Source: Cherax quadricarinatus
Taxonomy: Eukaryota > Arthropoda > Malacostraca > Decapoda > Parastacidae
NCBI RefSeq assembly: GCF_038502225.1
Contig: NC_091357.1
Coordinates: 4,074,130 to 4,138,129 of the forward strand
Direction: 5' to 3'
DNA length: 64,000 bases
Each line of letters starts with the position of its first letter. The first letter of the stretch is position 1. The translations under genes were made by a program, and so were the position numbers. Shown piece after piece: positions 43,661 to 53,014 of this stretch. The notes under the pieces were generated by a model. The model was not told where the DNA came from and did no database searches. It saw only the letters and a list, made by a program, of their open reading frames with translations.

Positions 43661-43798
43661 AGTAAGTAAGTAAGTTTATTCAGGTATACACAAATACAGT
43701 TACATAGAATTATCATACATAGCAGCATATGTGTAGAGAACCTATGATAACCCATAAAAGTCAGACACAGTGACTTATTTCCATTGGGGTCCTTTTAC
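43661..43798 (-). repeat. Dispersed retroelement tail, copy 2, with AAGT run
   Basis: Homologue of 11755-11905. On the minus strand the element ends CCTGAATAAACTTAC and then ACTT-type tetranucleotide repeats, seen here as AAGTAAGTAAGTAAGT at 43665-43680. A simple tetranucleotide tail is typical of retroposons. Confidence 0.6.
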
Positions 43799-43894
43799 CA
43801 AACATACTTTATACATGTACTCATCTGGTTGTAAATGGTATGGTGATACCGACAAACTGTGGAAAATGACACTTGTAAACAGTTCAGGGCATTT

Positions 43895-44185
43895 ACTAAG
43901 AACATAAGAAAGGAGGAACACTGCAGCAGGCCTGCTGGCCCATACACAATACACAAATAACCCGCACATAGGAGAGAGAAGCATAAGAGTGGGGGAGCCA
44001 GTGTGTATAGATGAGGGGGGCAGGGACGGGACCAAGAGAGGAAGAAAAAGAGTAGTGGTAAGGTGGGTAGTAGTAGTGGTAACAGAAAGTAGGGAGAGTA
44101 GTTTTAGTGGCACAAGAGATAGGAAGGGGAGTGAAGGCCCATACTTGGCAGGTCATTCAAGGACCTGCAACGTTTTGCCATGAGC
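43895..44185. repeat. Dispersed repeat related to 6200-6290
   Basis: AAGAAAGGAGGAACACTGCA and GCAGGCCTGCTGGCCCATA, then ACACAAATAACCCGCACATA, which also occurs at 58105-58125. Purine-rich sequence follows. No coding signal. Confidence 0.45.
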
Positions 44186-44384
44186 GGCTTCATTACTGCT
44201 CTATACTTAACTAGTTACGCTCACTGAGTTATGTTAGTGCTGGGCGAGGCTGCTCCGGACCTCGGCTCTAAATTAACACTAACCGACTTTTACTGTGTTC
44301 TTTATCTCCGATTTTAACATACTTGTTCATGAAGGTGTGTGTGAGGTTAGTCTACAAGTTTGTTAAGTTGCTCTTCAAGACACT

Positions 44385-44590
44385 TGTATTTTCTTGACTG
44401 GAATATTGCTACTAAGAGCACCATTTACAGCAGGTGAAAGTGCAGAGCTGGAGAATGTACAGAGAACTTTCACTACTTGTGCCGGTTCAGTAATGCATCT
44501 AAATTACTGGGAGCGCCTGAAGTACATCACACTGTTCTCCCTGGAACACGAGCAAGCTAGTTGCAACATAATCTATGCCTCGAAAATGCT
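44385..44590 (+). pseudogene. LINE A thumb-to-C-terminus fragment
   Basis: TGILLLRAPFTAGESAELEN, VQRTFTTCAGSVMHLNYWER and LKYITLFSLEHEQASCNIIY are read in one plus frame. A pLTR end (minus) interrupts it directly after YASKML. Confidence 0.75.
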
Positions 44591-44680
44591 AGGTAAAAGG
44601 ACACATGTGCAACTAATGCGACATTTTATTGTGGCAACGTTTCGCTCTCCAGGAGCTTTGTCACGCCGTTACAAATAGTG
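44590..44680 (-). mobile_element. pLTR-like end, GAGAGC subfamily, inserted in LINE A
   Basis: Minus strand: GTGACAA, A, stem GCTC/GAGC with loop CTGGA, GAAACGTTGCCAC, AATAAAATGTCGCATTAGTTG, CACATGTGTCC. It is the inverse of 41966-42025. Confidence 0.65.
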
Positions 44681-44686
44681 GGACAC

Positions 44687-44689
<3 letters not shown>

Positions 44690-44758
<69 letters not shown>
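44690..44758. repeat. GT microsatellite at a LINE 3' end
   Basis: About 34 GT pairs. On the minus strand this is a CA run placed exactly after the 3' end of the LINE B copy that starts at 44759. Confidence 0.95.
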
Positions 44759-44762
<4 letters not shown>

Positions 44763-45232
44763 CACCTATTTGTACTCGCCTATTTGTGGTTGCAGGGGTC
44801 GAGTCCTAGCTCCTGGCCCCGCCTCTTCACCGGTTGCTACTAGGCCCTCTCTCTCCCCGCTCCATGAGCTTTATCAAACCTCGTCTTAAAACTGTGTATG
44901 GTTCCTGCCTCCACTACGTCATTTTCTAGGCTATTCCACTGCCTTACAACTCTATGACTGAAGAAATACTTCCTACTATCTCTCTGACTCATTTGTGTCT
45001 TCAACTTCCAATTGTGGCCTCTTGTTTCTGTGTCCCCTCCCTGGAACATCCTGTCCTTGTCCACCTTGTCTATTCCACGCAGTATTTTATATGTCGTTAT
45101 CATGTCTCCCCTGACCTCCTGTCCTCCAGTGTCGTCAGGCCGATTTCCCTTAATCTTTCTTCATAGGACATTCCCCTTAGCTCTGGAACTAACCTTGTTG
45201 CAAACCTTTGTACTTTCTCTAGTTTCTTGACG
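44759..45232 (-). pseudogene. LINE B (CR1-like) C-terminus and 3' UTR
   Basis: Minus frame: MITTYKILRGIDKVDKDRMF, then RGHNWKLKTQMSQRDSRKYF and RVVRQWNSLENDVVEAG, HSFKTRFDKA. This is the standard end of CR1-type RT proteins (R.Y.F..R....WN.L). The 3' UTR runs to the GT array. The upstream end is cut at 45232 by the 24-bp satellite. Confidence 0.8.
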
Positions 45233-45760
45233 TGTGTGGTGCGTGGTGTGTGGTGCTGATGACTGGGTGGTGTGTGGTGCTGATGACTGGGTGGTGTGTG
45301 GTGCTGATGACTGGATGGTGTGTGGTGCTGATGACTGGGTGGTGTGTGGTGCTGATGACTGGGTGGTGTGTGGTGCGTGGTGTGTGGTGCTGATGGCTGG
45401 GTGGTGTGTGGTGCTGATGACTGGGTGGTGTGTGGTGCTGATGACTGGGTGGTGTGTGGTGCTGATGACTGGGTGGTGTGTGGTGCTGATGACTGGGTGG
45501 TGTGTGGTGCTGATGACTGGGTGGTGTGTGGTGCTGATGACTGGGTGGTGTGTGGTGCTGATGGCTGGGTGGTGTGTGGTGCTGATGGCTGGGTGGTGTG
45601 TGGTGCTGATGGCTGGGTGGTGTGTGGTGCTGATGACTGGGTGGTGTGTGGTGCTGATGACTGGGTGGTGTGTGGTGCTGATGACTGGGTGGTGTGTGGT
45701 GCTGATGACTGGGTGGTGTGTGGTGCTGATGACTGGGTGGTGTGTGTGTGTGTGTGTGTG
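45233..45760. repeat. 24-bp minisatellite, about 21 units
   Basis: Unit GTGTGTGGTGCTGATGACTG plus GGTG, with GATGGCTGG variants. It ends in a pure GT run and a TAG run (45742-45770). The same unit forms the 47.2-49.75-kb array. Confidence 0.95.
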
Positions 45761-45814
45761 TAGTAGTAGTAGTAATAGTATTAGTAAACGATAAAAATAT
45801 TACAAAACTATAAA

Positions 45815-46030
45815 ATTAGATTTAAGAGAAAGCGCTAAACTCCTAGGGGGTCATACCATTCCTGAGGAATGAGAGAGAATCAGGTCCGAGCCAAGGAAGA
45901 GGAGGATGTTACATTCCTTGGATCAGGAGCCCCCCTCAACAGCATCAAGGAACCACCTCCCATGAAGGGACGGCAATTGACAGTAGAACATGCACTCCTG
46001 TCCCTCGGATCAAACCTGATTGCCTGCCAT
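45815..46030. repeat. Dispersed repeat of unknown class
   Basis: AGAGAAAGCGCTAAACTCCT, AGGTCCGAGCCAAGGAAGAG and GATGTTACATTCCTTGGATC resemble a decapod dispersed repeat I recall. A 74-codon open frame runs through it, with no domain. Confidence 0.4.
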
Positions 46031-46189
46031 TCTTCCCACTGGGGTTGTGGAACGTGGCTAGGCCTACCAGTGGTGAACTGGACGGGAGATTAGGCCTACT
46101 TAATGGTGTACTGGCTTGAGTTGGTCTCCTTTGTGAACCAAAGACATTCGCTTTTTAGGTTCTAGGTACACGAAAAACACGTTACCAGT

Positions 46190-46310
46190 CCTCGTTACCA
46201 GTACACTTTACCAGTGCACGTTACCAGTCCGTTACCAGTCCACATCACCAGTCCTTGTTACCAGTACACTTTACCGATCCTCGTTACTAGTCCACGTTAC
46301 CAGTACTTCA
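46190..46310. repeat. Short irregular repeat
   Basis: About eight copies of CGTTACCAGTCC or CTTTACCAGT at 12-18 bp spacing. Confidence 0.75.
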
Positions 46311-46965
46311 AACGTTCCTAGTAATTCAGATGCTGGACTGAATTTATACGAGCAGTGAATGTTCTCTGCTTGTTCTCGGCTCAACGGTTTCTTCTGCTTT
46401 TAAGGAAGCAGTTAATATACAGCAATATTGCAGTCTTTAGAAAGGCTTGATATCTGTTGTTCCAAGTTTTATTTATCACCTGACATTATCACTCCCATGT
46501 CTTACACATTGGTCTTCCGTTCTGTTGAGTGATTCTTGTACTCCATTCCAGTCTTTATCTCTCACATTTTTACACAGTGTATTAATTGCAATTTGTCCTC
46601 GTTGAGCATCATATTTTTATAAGTGGCCCACTGGAAGACTTAGTTATATCTGCTTGGAGGTTCGCTGTGCCTCAGTGGATGCCACTCTGGTACAAATTTT
46701 ATTATTCTCTGTAAAGGTTGATACGGTGCTATTATTTATGTCCCTTTGTCTGATATGAGAATGAGAAAGAGAAGTGGGGCGAGTACTGTGTCTTGGAGAA
46801 TAGAAGTTTTCACTGTGGCAGTCACTGATTTTACTCATTTCACTGTTACTCTCTGGGTTCTATTTTTAAGGATGTTAAATATACATCTTCCCACTCTTCT
46901 TTTTTTGTACCTGTTTAGTTCACTATTTCACCTCGTAAAAGGCTTTCGCGCTTCCATATAAAATG
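46310..46965 (-). pseudogene. LINE A relic
   Basis: The minus strand shows VKSVTATVKTSILQDTVLA (PQG block, decayed), a DNSTVSTFTENNKI region in place of FADD, VASTEAQRTSKQI, and farther on the LSFKEH, KAEETV and SPS.YE regions. Many frame changes. Confidence 0.6.
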
Positions 46966-47113
46966 AAGACACGTTGGCGAGTAACAGAACGACATATTTT
47001 TCACCTACCAGGGCCAAAAATATCCACTATGTGTATCTTTGTTTACATACGTGTCGTTCTCGCATGCTTATCAGTGTCGATAACGACATAAAGAAGCACT
47101 TGTAAAAGTTTGA

Positions 47114-47155
47114 AAGGCCTAAATTTAGTCTTGTGGAAGACTAAATTTAGGCCTT
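47114..47155. repeat. 19-bp perfect hairpin beside the large array
   Basis: Arms 47114-47132 and 47137-47155 (AAGGCCTAAATTTAGTCTT and its complement), spacer GTGG. The satellite array starts about 30 bp to the right. Confidence 0.93.
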
Positions 47156-47179
47156 CTGTTGGTTTTGTGTGCAACAGTG

Positions 47180-49752
47180 TGACGAGTGGTGCTGATGGCT
47201 GGGTGGTGTGTGTGGTGCTGATGGCTGGGTGGTGTGTGTGGTGCTGATGGCTGGGTGGTGTGTGTGGTGCTGATGGCTGGGTGGTGTGTGTGGTGTTGAT
47301 GGCTGGGTGGTGTGTGTGGTGTTGATGGCTGGGTGGTGTGTGTGGTGTTGATGGCTGGGTGGTGTGTGTGGTGCTGATGGCTGGGTGGTGTGTGTGGTGC
47401 TGATGGCTGGGTGGTGTGTGTGGTGCTGATGGCTGGGTGGTGTGTGTGGTGCTGATGGCTGGGTGGTGTGTGTGGTGTTGATGGCTGGGTGGTGTGTGTG
47501 GTGTTGATGGCTGGGTGGTGTGTGTGGTGCTGATGGCTGGGTGGTGTGTGTGGTGCTGATGGCTGGGTGGTGTGTGTGGTGCTGATGGCTGGGTGGTGTG
47601 TGTGGTGCTGATGGCTGGGTGGTGTGTGTGGTGTTGATGGCTGGGTGGTGTGTGTGGTGTTGATGGCTGGGTGGTGTGTGTGGTGCTGATGGCTGGGTGG
47701 TGTGTGTGGTGCTGATGGCTGGGTGGTGTGTGTGGTGTTGATGGCTGGGTGGTGTGTGTGGTGTTGATGGCTGGGTGGTGTGTGTGGTGCTGATGGCTGG
47801 GTGGTGTGTGTGGTGCTGATGGCTGGGTGGTGTGTGTGGTGCTGATGGCTGGGTGGTGTGTGTGGTGCTGATGGCTGGGTGGTGTGTGTGGTGCTGATGG
47901 CTGGGTGGTGTGTGGTGCTGATGACTGGGTGGTGTGTGGTGCTGATGGCTGGGTGTTGTGTGGTGCTGATGGCTGGATGGTGTGTGGTGCTGATGACTGG
48001 GTGGTGTGTGGTGCTGATGACTGGATAGTGTGTGGTGCTGATGGCTGGGTGGTGTGTGGTACTGATGACTGGGTGGTGTGTGGTGCTGATGACTGGATGG
48101 TGTGTGGTACTGATGACTGGGTGGTGTGTGGTGCTGATGACTGGGTGGTGCGTGGTGCTGATGGCTGGGTGGTGTGTGGTACTGATGACTGGATGGTGTG
48201 TGGTACTGATGACTGGGTGGTGTGTGGTGCTGATGGCTGGATGGTGTGTGGTGCTGATGGCTGGGTGGTGTGTGGTGCTGATGGCTGGGTGGTGTGTGGT
48301 GCTGATGACTGGGTGGTGTGTGGTACTGATGACTGGATGGTGTGTGGTACTGATGACTGGGTGGTGTGTGGTGCTGATGGCTGGGTGGTGTGTGGTACTG
48401 ATGGCTGGGTGGTTCGTGGTGCTGATGGCTGGGTGGTGCGTGGTGCTGATGGCTGGGTGGTGTGTGGTGCTGATGACTGGATGGTGTGTGGTGCTGATGG
48501 CTGGATGGTGTGTGGTGCTGATGGCTGGGTGGTGTGTGGTGCTGATGACTGGGTGGTGTGTGGTGCTGATGACTGGATGGTGTGTGGTGCTGATGACTGG
48601 ATGGTGTGTGGTGCTGATGGCTGGGTGGTGTGTGGTGCTGATGGCTGGGTGGTGTGTGGTGCTGATGGCTGGGTGGTGTGTGGTGCTGATGACTGGGTGG
48701 TGTGTGGTGCTGATGACTGGGTGGTGTGTGGTGCTGATGACTGGGTGGTGTGTGGTGCTGATGACTGGGTGGTGTGTGGTGCTGATGACTGGGTGGTGTG
48801 TGGTGCTGATGACTGGGTGGTGTGTGGTGCTGATGACTGGGTGGTGTGTGGTGCTGATGACTGGGTGGTGTGTGTTGATGGCTGGGTGGTGTGTGGTGCT
48901 GATGGCTGGGTGGTGTGTAGTGCTGATGACTGGGTGGTGTGTGGTGCTGATGACTGGGTGGTGTGTAGTTTTATGACTGGGTGGTGTGTGTTGATGGCTG
49001 GGTGGTGCGTGGTGCTGATGACTGGGTGGTGTGTGGTGCTGATGACTGGGTGGTGTGTGGTGCTGATGACTGGGTGGTGTGTGGTGCTGATGACTGGGTG
49101 GTGTGTAGTGCTGATGACTGGGTGGTGTGTGGTGCTGATGACTGGGTGGTGTGTGTTGATGACTGGGTGGTGTGTGGTGCTGATGACTGGGTGGTGTGTG
49201 GTGCTGATGACTGGGTGGTGTGTGGTGCTGATGACTGGGTGGTGTGTGTTGATGGCTGGGTGGTGTGTGGTGCTGATGACTGGGTAGTGTGTGGTGCTGA
49301 TGACTGGGTGGTGTGTGGTGCTGATGACTGGGTGGTGTGTGGTGCTGATGACTGGGTGGTGTGTGGTGCTGATGACTGGGTGGTGTGTGGTGCTGATGAC
49401 TGGGTGGTGTGTGTTGATGGCTGGGTGGTGTGTAGTGCTGATGACTGGGTGGTGTGTGGTGCTGATGACTGGGTGGTGTGTGGTGCTGATGGCTGGGTGG
49501 TGTGTGTTGATGGCTGGGTGGTGCGTGGTGCTGATGACTGGGTGGTGCGTGGTGCTGATGACTGGGTGGTGCGTGGTGCTGATGACTGGGTGGTGCGTGG
49601 TGCTGATGACTGGGTGGTGCGTGGTGCTGATGGCTGGGTGGTGTGTGGTGCTGATGACTGGGTGGTGTGTGTTGATGGCTGGGTGGTGCGTGGTGCTGAT
49701 GACTGGGTGGTGTGTGTTGATGGCTGGGTGGTGCGTGGTGCTGACTGGATGG
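47180..49752. repeat. 24/26-bp satellite array, about 105 units
   Basis: Left subarray 47185-47895: 26-bp unit with GTGTGTGTGGTGCTGATGGC, alternating blocks of GCTGATGG and GTTGATGG. Right subarray 47895-49750: 24-bp unit with GACTGG or GGCTGG, plus shortened units GTGTGTTGATGGCTGGGTGG. The 933-codon minus-strand frame of Thr/His/Pro/Ser repeats spans both. It changes its repeat phase at the 26/24 border without a stop, which shows that the frame is a by-product of a stop-free unit. Confidence 0.96.
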
Positions 49753-49984
49753 TGAGAGACTTCAAGGTGGCCCACTGGTTTCGTCGGTGTCCTGTGCGCT
49801 CCCATACATGGGTGATGGGTATGCAGCAATATGCGTGTGTACACTCACCGATGTGTGCAGGGTCGAGCCAGCAGTGTGTCAGCCTGAGCTTGGAGTGTCG
49901 ACCGGTATACTGCATTTGATGTCTTATCACTACCACTTTCTCGCCTACTTCTTTCCTCTGAGAGGACTAACCACAGTTTCTATC

Positions 49985-50915
49985 TGAACGATACCAATAA
50001 AAGTATGAAAGTTGCCTCATTAGAAGACAAATAAATAATACACATATCAACAAAGCCCTCCAGTGGGTAAAGGGAAATAAGAGAGGATTCATCGTTGACC
50101 AGTTCCAGCTGCTTGGATACAAAAATACCAAATAACTGGAAACGAGCGTAGGATGGAAAACGCAGGCAGATTATCTCATAGTATGACAGTAATTTGTAAA
50201 AGACTTCTGATTAATAGCATCACATGAACTATCGTCTAAAGAACATAAGATAAATGCAACAAAAGGCCTGGAAGATAATGCATTGAGAAGAAAAGAAGAG
50301 ACAGGCACAGTACCATGACTGGGACAATACAGTGTGACTTGTAATTAGTCGAAGTCGGACCGAAATGTTATCATAAGCTTCTCTGTCCTATGTGCGAGTT
50401 ATCTGTGTACTGCGAGAACTTTCAAAACAGTGGGTATCACAGCTGGGATGGTATTGTTCATATCACTTGTGCTCTCATCTCTAGAATATTGTTCTGCCAT
50501 AAAAGGTCTTATTTTGACAAGAGAGATATCAAGGCTAGAAAATGTACAGAGATCACATAAGTTCCGTATAAAATTTATAAAACATCTGTGCTACTGGGAA
50601 CGCCTCGGAACACCTGGAATGTGAATTTATTCTTTGGAGGGAAGAAGATAGTTAACTGATATATGCATAGAAGAACAATTAAATGTCATCTCAATCTGCA
50701 CACAACCTTAGCATACTGGAGTGGGAGATACGGAAGGAAATATAAAATCCAGTGCATTGAGCATCTTGGGCGCCATGAGCACATTGACGGAACACTGTCA
50801 ACAGCAGTGGACCCAGAATCTTAAACCTGCTACCAACACGTGACAGAAATATTGCTGGTGTAAAGGCAGACGCTTTCAAGAAGAAACTGGAGAAGTTCCT
50901 GCAGGATGAGTAAGA
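49985..50915 (+). pseudogene. LINE A relic, palm to C-terminus
   Basis: NDTNKSMKVASLEDK (after FADD), a decayed FIVDQFQLL.YKN block, LFISLVLSSLEYCSAIKGLI, SRLENVQRSHKFRIKFIKHL, CYWERLG, and at 50720 YWSGRYGRKYKIQCIEHLG. In-frame stops are scattered through it. A GTCGAAGTCGGACCGAAATG block at 50347-50372 is a pLTR-like intruder. Confidence 0.7.
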
Positions 50916-50919
50916 CACA

Positions 50920-51110
50920 TGTGCAACAGTTGGTTGTCTTTGTTGGTGGAACGTTTCGCCTACACGGTAGGTTTCTTCAGTCAAATGCAGAGTATAGACT
51001 GAAGGCAACAGAAGTGACGAGGTAAAGATGGTGTAATTAGTCCATCAACCTTGTAGAAATAGTTCGAGTTTGTCAGTCCCTCAGCGTGGAGAAGAGTTCA
51101 TCTCCATGGT
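50920..51110 (-). mobile_element. pLTR-like fragment
   Basis: Minus strand: CTGAAGA (50974-50980), A, then a stem of GCCTAC/GTAGGC type with one mismatch, GAAACGTTCCACC and CAAAG. The internal block GAGGGACTGACAAACTCGAA follows on the same strand at about 51055-51085. Confidence 0.6.
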
Positions 51111-51189
51111 CTGGATCAGTATTATTCCAGAGTCCTAAAGAATTCTGTACTGGGGCTCCTCAATGTTGCTCTGAATTAAAAGTTAAATA

Positions 51190-52478
51190 ATTCATGTTAA
51201 TGAAAGGAGACTCGTATACTGACGATGAACAGGAAACGAGTGAAATCCTGAAAGAACAGTACGAGTCGGTGTTCAGCAACCCACTAAATGACAGCAAGGT
51301 AGAGAATGCAGAAACATTTTTCACTCCCGCAGAAGGCAGCGCAGACCAACTAACAGACATTAGTACAAATCCTATAGAGCTCGAAAAAGAAATTGTAATC
51401 ATGCCCACTCACTCAGCGCCTGGACCAGGTTCGTGGAATGCCTTGTTTATAAAAAAGTGCAAAGTACCACTAGCAAGAGCTCTCGGTATTCTCCGGAGAA
51501 AGAGCCTAGACTTGGGTGAAATACCAGAGATTTTAAAGAGTGCAGACATAGCTCTTATGCATAAGGAAGGTAGTAGAGTACTAGCTAAGAATTACAGATC
51601 AGTGGCACTAACTTCCCACATCATAAAAATCTTCAAAAGAGTGATAAAACGGCAGTTTACAAATTTCATGGAACAATACAACCGGCAAAACCCAAACCAG
51701 CATTGTTTTAGAGCAGGACGATCATGCCTGTCACAGCTACTGAGTCTGACAGAATTACGGAGGCTTTGGAAGACAACTAAAATGCAGATGTGATATACGC
51801 AGACTTTGCAAAGGCATTTGATAGATGTGATTTTGGGGTGATTGCACACAAAATGAGGGGCGATAGGCATTAGAGGGAAGGTAGGAAGATGGATTTTCGG
51901 CTTCCTAAAACACAGAACACAAAAAATAGTAAACATTAAAATCCAACTTCAGCAAGGTACGAAGCTCAGTTCCCCAAGGCACTGTCCTGGCACCTCTACT
52001 GTTTCTCATCCTCTTAGCAGACATAGATACAAACCCCCATCACAATTTTGTATCATTTGCAGACAACACTAAAATTAGAAGACACTGAAAAATTACAGGA
52101 AGATATAAGCAGTGTTTTCCAGTGGGCAGTGGAGAACAACATGATGTTCAGTGGTGATAATTTTCAGTTTCCTGGGTAAGGAAAGAATGATGAACTCAAA
52201 AGGAACATTGTATATAAAACTCGAGAGGATCGTCAGAACGTAAGGAGCAAGTGAAAAACTTGGAAATAATTGTCAACTGAAATTTCTGTCAAAGAACGCA
52301 ATCAGACAAAGGTCACCATGACGGGGTTGATAATGAGAGCTTCCAAACAAAGGAAATAATGCCAGTGGTGACACTTTTTAATCGCTAGTGCTTCAACATT
52401 TGGAATATTGTTCAGTGTTGACGGCCCCGTTGAGGGCTGGAGAAATGTAAGAGCTTGAACAAATGCAGATATTGTTTA
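51190..52478 (+). pseudogene. LINE A reverse transcriptase, best 5' copy, split by the PLE
   Basis: The frame 51194-51793 is open for 199 codons. It begins in the linker (DSYTDDEQETSEILKEQYES), then has HSAPGPGSWNALFIKKC, GEIPEILKSADIALMHKEGS, NYRSVALTSHIIKIFKRVI (fingers) and CFRAGRSCLSQLLSLTELR. After a stop, VIYADFAKAFDRCDFGVIAH gives motif A. Later segments are frameshifted: the PQG block near 51970, and SFADNTKIR with FADN in place of FADD near 52055. VFQWAVENNMMFSGDNF and ECCSVLTAPLRAGEM-like sequence lead to 52478, where the PLE insertion begins. The copy resumes at 54864. It is a dead non-LTR element of the CR1/jockey type; this is where the family is easiest to recognise. Confidence 0.85.
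52466..52478 (+). repeat. Left 13-bp target-site duplication of the PLE
   Basis: CAGATATTGTTTA, identical to 54851-54863. LINE A sequence is continuous if one copy and the intervening 2372 bp are removed. Confidence 0.88.
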
Positions 52479-53014
52479 AATGGAGTTGCGGACTATGTAG
52501 TCTTCTTTTCTTCGCAGCAGCTAAGTGTTGAAATATTAGCGTTCGCAGCCGATGAAGCGACGAGATCAGTGGAGAAATACGCCTGTCTGTTATGCATTTC
52601 CGTTGCGCAGAGCACGCAGTGAAACAGCTCATATCACATCGCTTGGTTTTATAAACGCAGGAGAAGTGAGCGGGAGTTTTCGATAGCACTTTAAAAACGA
52701 GTTCGCGGTCAGCTTTTTGAGAGCAGTCATCATGAAAAGGAAGAGTGTTGCTCTTCTTCGCGTGAACTGAGCACGACTGGTTGGAGCTTCGAATCGCCGA
52801 AAAGTTTGTAGTTGCGAGAAATAAATGTCAACATACGGGAGTTATGACAGACTAGTTACAAACGTTCGGCTTCTAGACTCATGTAGCAATACAGATCGTT
52901 CGAGCGGCGAACTACGGGTAAAGTCCAAAGTCTGCCGAAAGAGACACGCAAGCCAACAGGCAGTCCAACGTCGTCGGCGAGTCCTTTGAAGAAAAGTTTT
53001 AGTAAGGTTGTCCA
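52479..53014 (-). pseudogene. Inverted, internally deleted PLE fragment
   Basis: Read on the minus strand, this is PLE coding sequence. 53014-52975 equals 53096-53135 exactly (40 nt). Then comes a match to about 53585-53670 (CAGACTTTGGACT, TCTAGAAGCCGAACGTTT), one to about 53825-53910 (AACACTCTTCCTTT, AAGCTGACC.CGAACT, CTATCGAAAAC), and one ending at about 54133-54165 (ACATAGTCC, CAACTCCATT). Several hundred bases are missing between these blocks, and outside the 40-nt part the match is only moderate. It lies inside the same target duplication as the forward PLE, so both entered together or the inversion formed on insertion. Confidence 0.85.

Noticed and set aside
45234..45794. Trp/Cys-rich peptide resembling a secreted repeat protein
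   Set aside because: Product of the 24-bp satellite; the same peptide appears at the unlinked 48-kb array.
47043..49844. 933-codon open frame on the minus strand (Thr/His/Pro/Ser repeats)
   Set aside because: It lies almost entirely in the 24/26-bp satellite. The unit has no stop in several frames, overlapping long frames exist on both strands, and codon content follows the repeat unit. No signal for a gene start, splice sites or a domain.
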